Below, piece by piece: positions 6,405 to 10,937 of a DNA stretch of 10,937 nt. Under the pieces are notes generated by a model. The model was given only the letters and a program-made list of their open reading frames with translations. It was not told the DNA's origin and ran no database searches. The DNA is taken from positions 1 to 10,937 of the forward strand of contig JAJYKC010000025.1 in assembly GCA_021788955.1 (NCBI GenBank), given 5' to 3'. The DNA comes from Acidobacteriota bacterium (GTDB taxonomy: Bacteria > Acidobacteriota > Terriglobia > Bryobacterales > Bryobacteraceae). The number at the start of each line of letters is the position of its first letter. Position 1 is the stretch's first letter. The position numbers and the translations under genes are program-made.

Positions 6405-7321
6405 TAGAACTCCGTAAACTCGCGGAATTCGTTGAAGCGCCGATCGATCTCCTGGCGGGTGAGTGAACGGAAGCGGTCCACGCCGAAGCGCTCGCAGCAG
6501 AAGCTTCCCATCACGGAGCCGTAGATGACGGCCCGCGCGAGTTCACGGCGGTCCATGGATGCCTCGTCCGGCGCGATGCCCTGACTGGCGAGATAACCCG
6601 TGAAACCACCGGCGAAGCAGTCGCCGGCGCCGGTCGGATCGAACACGTTGTCGAGAAGATAACCCGGGGCGACGAAGTGAGAATCCCGGCGGAACAGCAT
6701 GGCTCCGTATTCGCCGCGCTTGATGACGAGGGTTTCCGGACCCATGTCGAGGATGGCATCGGCGGCTTTGCGGAGATTGTAGTGGCCGGAAAGTTCGCGC
6801 GCTTCGCTGTCGTTGATCAGCAGGAAGTGCCACTCGCGGATGGTTTCGAGCAGTTCGTCGCGATAGTCCTTGATCCAGTAGTTCATCGTGTCGCCGCCGA
6901 CGAGGCGCACGCCGTTCATCTGCGCCCTGACGGAACGCTGGAGAGCGGGCTGGATGTTGCCGAGCAGGAGGTAAGGCTGGTCGCGGTAGCTGAGGGGAAT
7001 CTTGGGATCGAACTCGGCAAAGACGTTAAGGTCGGTGCGTAGCGTCGTGCGCTCATTCATATCGCGCGAATAGACGCCCGACCAATAAAATGTTTTCCCC
7101 TGTTTTCGTTCCAGGCCCTCGAGGCCGATCCCGCGGGAGGCGAGCAGTTCGTGGTCCTCACCGGAGAAGTCGTCGCCCACGACGGCGACAATCTTCGAGG
7201 GCGTGAAAAAACTGGCCGAGAGCGCAATATAGGTCGCGGCGCCGCCGAGGATGCGGTCCACGCGCCCGTGAGGGGTTTCGATTCCGTCGTAGGCCACCGA
7301 GCCTACCACTACCAATGACAT
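6404..7321 (-). CDS. PfkB-family (ribokinase-like) carbohydrate kinase
   Basis: The 305-residue cytoplasmic kinase would phosphorylate a sugar or nucleoside with ATP. The N-terminal signature is GGAATYIALSASFF (26-39) and the C-terminal signature is DPTGAGDCFAGGF, in which D234 is the catalytic base next to the anion-hole glycines. ETLVIKRGEYGAMLF is the strand before the nucleotide site. The length is normal for the family. Features such as GDTMNYWIKDYRDELLE and GSFCCERFGVDRF place it in an uncharacterised branch closer to adenosine kinase and ribokinase than to phosphofructokinase B, so I assign no substrate. It is the first gene of the minus-strand unit kinase, glycosyltransferase, dapF, and its TAG overlaps the GTG of the next gene. 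ATG 7321 is chosen because the first beta strand (SLVVVGSVAYDG) begins there. The ribosome-binding site is poorly placed, with GGAAAG directly abutting the start. Confidence 0.88.
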   Translation of the reverse strand: MSLVVVGSVAYDGIETPHGRVDRILGGAATYIALSASFFTPSKIVAVVGDDFSGEDHELLASRGIGLEGLERKQGKTFYWSGVYSRDMNERTTLRTDLNVFAEFDPKIPLSYRDQPYLLLGNIQPALQRSVRAQMNGVRLVGGDTMNYWIKDYRDELLETIREWHFLLINDSEARELSGHYNLRKAADAILDMGPETLVIKRGEYGAMLFRRDSHFVAPGYLLDNVFDPTGAGDCFAGGFTGYLASQGIAPDEASMDRRELARAVIYGSVMGSFCCERFGVDRFRSLTRQEIDRRFNEFREFTEF

Positions 7322-7342
7322 CTTTCCATCTTAGCGAAGGGG

Positions 7343-7356
7343 TTCATTAGAATGAA
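7343..7356. promoter_or_regulatory. Symmetric AT-rich palindrome, candidate bidirectional promoter or operator
   Basis: TTCATT-AG-AATGAA is a perfect 6+6 inverted repeat near the middle of the 47-bp gap between the divergent kinase (start 7321) and phosphoesterase (start 7369). It contains TAGAAT on the plus strand (7348-7353) and TCTAAT on the minus strand (7351 to 7346), each one base from the TATAAT -10 consensus. Transcription would start near 7360 and 7339, close to the start codons. No clear -35 box is visible in either direction. A palindromic operator for an unknown regulator is the alternative. Confidence 0.4.
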
Positions 7357-7368
7357 AGAAGTGGATCC

Positions 7369-8580
7369 ATGCCGAATTTTCACATTTTCCCGGATGGAAT
7401 TCTTCTGCTGGTGAGCCTCGCCTCGGTGGCGGCGATCACCGCGGCGCTCAGGCGCACGGGCAGATTCCGCGAATCGAAGGCTTGGCGCGTCCGGCTGGCC
7501 GCCGCGAGCCTGATGGTGTCCGCCCTGTACCTTGCCGGCTATCTGACGATTTCCGGCCGCGTCGCCCGGCACTTCCCGGCAGACGTAGTCCCATGGATGC
7601 AGGCGTCCGCGTTGATCCTATCCATGATCACGGTGGGTACGTACGTGGCCATGGGAGCCGTGGAATTGTTGAAGCGGACGCGGCTGGGAGAGGCAGCCGA
7701 CCCCGAGCGGCGCGCGTTGTTCCGGGTTGCGTGCGGCGCTGTGCTGGCTTCGCCGGTGGCGGCCACAAGCTTCGGAATTCTGCGGTGCAACGATATCGGG
7801 TTGAAGGAAACCTCGATCGAGATCCCGGGTCTACCCGCGGACCTTCACGGACTGCGGATCGCGCAGCTTACCGACATTCATCTGAGCGCGTTTCTCAGCG
7901 AGAGCGACCTCGCGCGGGCAGTCGACATGATCAACAGTCTGCGGGCTCAGATCACGCTGGTGACCGGCGATCTCATCACCCGCACTTGCGATCCGTTAGA
8001 CGCGTGTCTCAAGCAAATCCGGCGCCTGCGCGCCGACGCAGCCGTGCTTGGCTGTCTGGGGAATCACGAGATTTATACGCGCACGGAGAACTACGTGACC
8101 GCTCAGTGCGCGCGCATGGGGATCGACATTCTGCGAACGCAGAAACGCCTGCTTCGCTTCGGCGCGGCGAAGGTCAACTTTGGGGGCGTGGATTACCAAA
8201 AGATGCATGAACCGTATCTGATGGGCGCCGGCGCACTCACTGAGCCCGGCGCGCTGAATATTCTTTTGTCGCACAACCCCGACGTGTTTCCGGTGGCTGT
8301 GAGCCAGGGCTGGGATCTGACCATAGCGGGACATACGCACGGCGGGCAGGTGAATGTCGAAATTCTCGACTCGAACATCAATCTGGCGCGATTCTTCACG
8401 CCTTACACGCGCGGACTCTATTGGATGGAGGGGAGCGCGGCGTTTGTGTCGGCGGGCATCGGCACGGTGGGCATGCCCGTCCGGCTTGGAGCGCCGCCGG
8501 AAGTGAATCTGTTGACACTGCGAGCCTCAGGGGCTCCCAAGCCGATTGCGAGCGCACGGGCGGAGCAGTGCGTTTCCTGA
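7369..8580 (+). CDS. YkuE-like metallophosphoesterase with N-terminal membrane helices
   Basis: The 403-residue protein is a binuclear-metal phosphohydrolase on a membrane stalk. Hydrophobic helices lie at about 10-26, 43-62, 75-98 and 118-136. The calcineurin-like domain follows with all five metal motifs: D169/H171 (QLTDIHLS), D201 (VTGDLIT), N232/H233 (LGNHE), H302 (LLSHNPD) and H322/H324 (AGHTHGGQ). The tail YTRGLYW and VGMPVRLGAPPEVNLLTL is typical of the YkuE/YaeI group, whose members are reported to act on lipid-linked or cell-wall phosphoesters. The loop after helix 1 (RRTGRFRESKAWRVR) and that before helix 4 (KRTRLGEAADPERRALFR) are positively charged, so the positive-inside rule puts the phosphatase domain in the periplasm. 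ERRALFR resembles a degenerate twin-arginine motif. The stop overlaps the next phosphoesterase gene by 13 bases. The natural substrate is unknown. Confidence 0.88.
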   Translation: MPNFHIFPDGILLLVSLASVAAITAALRRTGRFRESKAWRVRLAAASLMVSALYLAGYLTISGRVARHFPADVVPWMQASALILSMITVGTYVAMGAVELLKRTRLGEAADPERRALFRVACGAVLASPVAATSFGILRCNDIGLKETSIEIPGLPADLHGLRIAQLTDIHLSAFLSESDLARAVDMINSLRAQITLVTGDLITRTCDPLDACLKQIRRLRADAAVLGCLGNHEIYTRTENYVTAQCARMGIDILRTQKRLLRFGAAKVNFGGVDYQKMHEPYLMGAGALTEPGALNILLSHNPDVFPVAVSQGWDLTIAGHTHGGQVNVEILDSNINLARFFTPYTRGLYWMEGSAAFVSAGIGTVGMPVRLGAPPEVNLLTLRASGAPKPIASARAEQCVS

Positions 8581-9293
8581 TTCTCAGCGACATCCACGGC
8601 AACTGGGAAGCGCTCGAAGGGGTGCTCGCCTCGGCGGAAGGACGCTGGGACCGCGCGGTCTGCTGTGGCGACCTGGTCGGATACGGCGCCGACCCCAACG
8701 CCTGCGTCGATTGGGTGCGGGACAACGTTTCCCCCGTGATTCGCGGCAATCACGACCGCGCCTGCGCCGGGATTGAGGATCTCGAGTGGTTCAATCCGAT
8801 CGCCCGCGCGGCTGCGTTGTGGACGCAGGAGACGCTAACGACCGAGAACGCGGAGTATCTGCGCGCGCTCGCCAAGGGGCCGGCCGAACTGGAGGAATTC
8901 GCGATCGTGCACGGCTCGCCGCTTGACGAAGACGAATATGTCGTGGGGCTGGAGGACGCCCTGGAGTTGGCGAGTTATCTGCCCGCGCCGCGGTGTTTCT
9001 TTGGACACACACATATCCAGGGCGGTTTCGAGTACCGGCGGAACAACCTGCGCGCGCTTGTGTACGCGGACCGCGAGACGGCGCTCGACCGGGACAGTTG
9101 GTACTTCGTGAACCCCGGCTCGGTGGGTCAGCCGCGCGATGGCGACCCTCGCGCGGGCTACGCTCTGTACGACAGCGATGAGGACCGGCTCGAGTTGGTG
9201 CGCACGCCGTACGACGTCTCAGAGGCGCAGAGAAAAATCCTCAAGGCCGGGTTGCCGGAGCCGCTGGCTCTGCGGCTGGATATCGGTATGTAA
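8568..9293 (+). CDS. Soluble metallophosphoesterase (YfcE/MJ0936-like phosphodiesterase family)
   Basis: The 241-residue cytoplasmic protein is a compact member of the calcineurin-like superfamily. Its motifs are D8/H10 (ILSDIHGNW), D35 (CCGDLVGYG), N61/H62 (RGNHD), H115 (IVHGSP) and H147/H149 (FGHTHIQ). The ending FVNPGSVGQPRDGDPRAGYALYD is the usual end of the small phosphodiesterase/YfcE-type branch, which acts on phosphodiesters such as bis(p-nitrophenyl) phosphate in vitro. I place the start at GTG 8568, because the first beta strand (VRFLILSD) begins there and GGAG lies two bases upstream. The open frame extends back to 8421, but that part only shadows the upstream gene. The start lies inside the 3' end of the first phosphoesterase gene, so the two are probably translated together. 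They belong to different families and are not a recent duplication. Substrate unknown. Confidence 0.85.
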   Translation: MRFLILSDIHGNWEALEGVLASAEGRWDRAVCCGDLVGYGADPNACVDWVRDNVSPVIRGNHDRACAGIEDLEWFNPIARAAALWTQETLTTENAEYLRALAKGPAELEEFAIVHGSPLDEDEYVVGLEDALELASYLPAPRCFFGHTHIQGGFEYRRNNLRALVYADRETALDRDSWYFVNPGSVGQPRDGDPRAGYALYDSDEDRLELVRTPYDVSEAQRKILKAGLPEPLALRLDIGM

Positions 9294-9296
9294 GTG

Positions 9297-9328
9297 AGCC
9301 GCGGGAGCGCCGGAGCGCGCCCGCGGCT
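9297..9328. terminator. Strong hairpin between convergent genes, possible bidirectional terminator
   Basis: AGCCGCGGG (9297-9305) pairs perfectly with CCCGCGGCT (9320-9328). After one A/G mismatch the stem continues as GCGC/GCGC, closing on the tetraloop CGGA. The 32-base structure fills most of the 45-bp gap between the convergent phosphoesterase stop (9293) and aldehyde dehydrogenase stop (9339). Neither side has a T-run, so classic intrinsic termination is doubtful. It may protect 3' ends or aid termination from both directions. Confidence 0.5.
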
Positions 9329-9338
9329 TGAGGGCCCG

Positions 9339-10811
9339 TTACAGTTTCACCGTGACGGTCTTGATTTCGGTGTAGTTCTGCAAGCCGTACTCGCCGAGTT
9401 CCCGTCCGATGCCGGACTGTTTGAAGCCGCCGAACGGCGCCGCGGCGTCGAAGACGTCATAGCAGTTCACCCACACCGTGCCGGCGCGGACGCTGTTGGC
9501 GACGCTGTGTGCCTTGGTGATGTCGCGGGTCCAGACCGCGGCCGCCAGACCGTACATGGTCTTGTTGGCGCGTTGGACTACTTCGTCGACGCTTTTGAAC
9601 TTGATGATGCTCATCACAGGACCGAAGATCTCCTCCTGGGCGATCTTCATTTCGTCCTGCACGTCGGCGAAAACGGTGGGCTGGATGAAGTAGCCGCGGT
9701 CGCCTACGCGCGCGCCGCCGGCGACGAGCTTCGCGCCCTGCTTTTTCCCGCTCTCGATGTAGCCCATGACCTTGTCGAACTGGTCCTGGTCCACCTGCGG
9801 GCCTTGCTCGGTCTTTGGGTCAAACGGATCGCCGACGGTGCGGCGGCGGGCGCGGGCTGCGCTACGCTCGACGAATTCGTCGTAGATCTTCTCTTCAACG
9901 AAGAGCCGCGAGCCCGCGCAGCAGCACTGGCCCTGGTTGAAGAACAGCGCGAAGTGGCAGCCTTCGATGGTTTCTTCCATGTCGGCGTCGGCGAAAACGA
10001 TGTTCGGGCTTTTTCCGCCAAGTTCGAGGGTGACGCGCTTGAGGTTGGACTGCGCGGCGGCCTCCATGATGAGTTTGCCGACTTCGGTGGAGCCTGTGAA
10101 GGCGACCTTGTCGACGTCCCAGTGCCGCGCGAGCGCCGCGCCGGCGGTGGGGCCGTAGCCGGGCAGAATGTTGAGCACGCCCTCGGGGTAGCCGGCTTCG
10201 AGGGCCAGTTCGCCGACGCGAAGCGCGCTGAGCGGAGTCTGTTCGGCGGGCTTCAGGATGACGGTGTTGCCGGTTGACAGCGCCGGACCGAGCTTCCAGG
10301 CCTGCATGAGCAGCGGGAAATTCCACGGGATGATTTGTCCGACGACGCCCACCGGCTCGTGGCGGGTGTAGCAGAAGTAGTTCCCGTTGACCGGGATGGT
10401 CTTGCCGTGGACTTTGTCCGCCCAGCCGGCATAGTAGCGGTAGCAGGCGATGGACAGCGGCACGTCGGCGGCGCGGGCGACTGCGTACGGTTTGCCATTG
10501 TCGAGCGCTTCCAGGCGCGCCAGTTCGTCGGCGTGCTTCTCCATGAGGTCCGCCAGACGGTTCATCAGGCGGCCGCGTTCGCTGGGGTTCATCTTGTGCC
10601 AGGGGCCCTCATCGAACGCACGCCGGGCGGCCTTGACGGCCTCGTCGACATCGGCCGAATCGGCTTCGGCGACGCGGCAGATTTCCTCGCCGGTGGCGGG
10701 ATTGAGAGTCGGGAATGTTTTGCCCGATTTGCTAGAAACCCACTTGTTGTTGATGAGCAGCTTGGTAGGACCTACGGCAATGCCTTCGGCCTGGGATACA
10801 ACGGAAGCCAT
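9339..10811 (-). CDS. NAD(P)-dependent aldehyde dehydrogenase (ALDH1/ALDH2-like)
   Basis: The 490-residue enzyme would oxidise an aldehyde to its acid in the cytoplasm. The NAD-binding and catalytic signatures are complete: [34 protein letters not shown], the general base E263 in LELGGKSPN and the nucleophile C297 in the triplet [13 protein letters not shown]263 and C297 are 34 residues apart, the same distance as E268 and C302 in mammalian ALDH2, which also has three cysteines in a row. EEIFGPV and [15 protein letters not shown] complete the family pattern. The length is normal. ATG 10811 is chosen because AAGGAGA lies seven bases upstream and the N-terminus then matches the family. An in-frame ATG at 10895 would add 28 unlike residues. 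The gene stands alone, convergent with the phosphoesterases. ALDH1/2-like enzymes are broad in substrate, so I do not name one. Confidence 0.93.
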   Translation of the reverse strand: MASVVSQAEGIAVGPTKLLINNKWVSSKSGKTFPTLNPATGEEICRVAEADSADVDEAVKAARRAFDEGPWHKMNPSERGRLMNRLADLMEKHADELARLEALDNGKPYAVARAADVPLSIACYRYYAGWADKVHGKTIPVNGNYFCYTRHEPVGVVGQIIPWNFPLLMQAWKLGPALSTGNTVILKPAEQTPLSALRVGELALEAGYPEGVLNILPGYGPTAGAALARHWDVDKVAFTGSTEVGKLIMEAAAQSNLKRVTLELGGKSPNIVFADADMEETIEGCHFALFFNQGQCCCAGSRLFVEEKIYDEFVERSAARARRRTVGDPFDPKTEQGPQVDQDQFDKVMGYIESGKKQGAKLVAGGARVGDRGYFIQPTVFADVQDEMKIAQEEIFGPVMSIIKFKSVDEVVQRANKTMYGLAAAVWTRDITKAHSVANSVRAGTVWVNCYDVFDAAAPFGGFKQSGIGRELGEYGLQNYTEIKTVTVKL

Positions 10812-10818
10812 CAGGGGA

Positions 10819-10825
10819 TCTCCTT
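10819..10825 (-). promoter_or_regulatory. Ribosome-binding site of the aldehyde dehydrogenase gene
   Basis: Read on the minus strand, AAGGAGA is followed by seven bases and ATG 10811. It is a near-consensus Shine-Dalgarno sequence, one of the best in the window, and it rules against the longer start at 10895. Confidence 0.8.
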
Positions 10826-10839
10826 CAGTAGAGATGTCG

Positions 10840-10866
10840 GCCGGCGCCGGCGGGAATTGCCCGCCG
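10840..10866. repeat. Overlapping GC palindrome and 7-bp hairpin in the aldehyde dehydrogenase leader
   Basis: GCCGGCGCCGGC at 10840-10851 is a perfect 12-bp palindrome. Overlapping it, CGGCGGG (10848-10854), loop AATTG and CCCGCCG (10860-10866) form a 7-bp stem. Both lie about 30-55 bases upstream of the start codon. The two structures share bases and exclude each other in RNA. They may affect leader folding or mark a protein-binding site, or may simply reflect high GC content. No clear promoter is visible in 10867-10937; it may lie beyond the window. Confidence 0.3.
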
Positions 10867-10937
10867 CAGGGCCGGCCGCACCCATGAGTGTACATCCGCG
10901 GGCGGCGAGCAGGAGCGCTTACGGATTCTACCTTCCG

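Noticed and set aside
5073..6407. A 444-codon open frame on the plus strand opposite the glycosyltransferase
   Set aside because: The product is Gly/Glu/Arg-rich and low in complexity, with no family resemblance. The minus-strand frame has a clear pattern of membrane helices.
8421..8567. Longer start for the second phosphoesterase, 49 codons upstream
   Set aside because: The added part lies within the coding region of the first phosphoesterase, is Gly-rich without family support, and the fold begins at GTG 8568.
9918..9926. Three cysteines in a row in the aldehyde dehydrogenase as a novel site
   Set aside because: The same triplet surrounds the nucleophile in mammalian ALDH1 and ALDH2, so it is ordinary for this class.
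9294..10277. A 327-codon open frame on the plus strand directly after the second phosphoesterase
   Set aside because: It lies antisense to the aldehyde dehydrogenase, which has full catalytic signatures. Its own composition (Ala, Val, Asp, His rich) matches a shadow frame.
10812..10895. Longer start for the aldehyde dehydrogenase at 10895
   Set aside because: The additional 28 residues have no family counterpart, and AAGGAGA is well placed for ATG 10811.

Overview
The window is GC-rich and densely coded on both strands, with gaps mostly under 50 bp, overlapping stops and starts, and several GTG starts. Together with the protein families seen (an N-terminal actin-like domain, a membrane-anchored amidase, a YkuE-type phosphoesterase with extra membrane helices, and a DapF reading SGNGTRC), this suggests chromosome of a free-living Gram-negative bacterium. 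Acidobacteriota, perhaps the Bryobacter/Solibacter group, is my best guess, but that assignment comes from family resemblance only. I see no rRNA, tRNA, CRISPR array, transposase, integrase or phage gene.

Layout from left to right. Positions 1-426 (minus) hold a truncated ORF that begins as an actin/EutJ-like ATPase and switches in frame to the C-terminal part of ATP-dependent PEP carboxykinase. Positions 467-1729 (minus) encode a membrane-anchored N-acetylmuramoyl-L-alanine amidase. Diverging from it at 1823-4022 (plus) is an OmpR-type response regulator followed one base later by its sensor histidine kinase. A 10-bp inverted repeat closes over the regulator's ribosome-binding region and start codon. 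The kinase converges tail to tail with a minus-strand three-gene unit (7321 to 4019): a PfkB-family sugar kinase, a multi-membrane-pass glycosyltransferase and a diaminopimelate epimerase homologue. The kinase stop and the dapF stop share one CTAG.

A 47-bp gap carrying an AT-rich palindrome separates the sugar kinase from two overlapping plus-strand metallophosphoesterases of different families (7369-9293). A strong hairpin at 9297-9328 then separates these from a minus-strand NAD(P)-type aldehyde dehydrogenase (9339-10811).

Most genes are housekeeping or envelope related: cell-wall turnover, signal sensing, lipid-linked sugar transfer, DAP metabolism and phosphoester hydrolysis. No single pathway joins them all. 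The observations most worth checking are the chimeric first ORF, the DapF homologue with serine in place of both catalytic cysteines, the start-codon hairpin of the response regulator, and the symmetric -10-like palindrome between the divergent genes at 7322-7368. I did not find convincing evidence of a wholly new multi-gene system.
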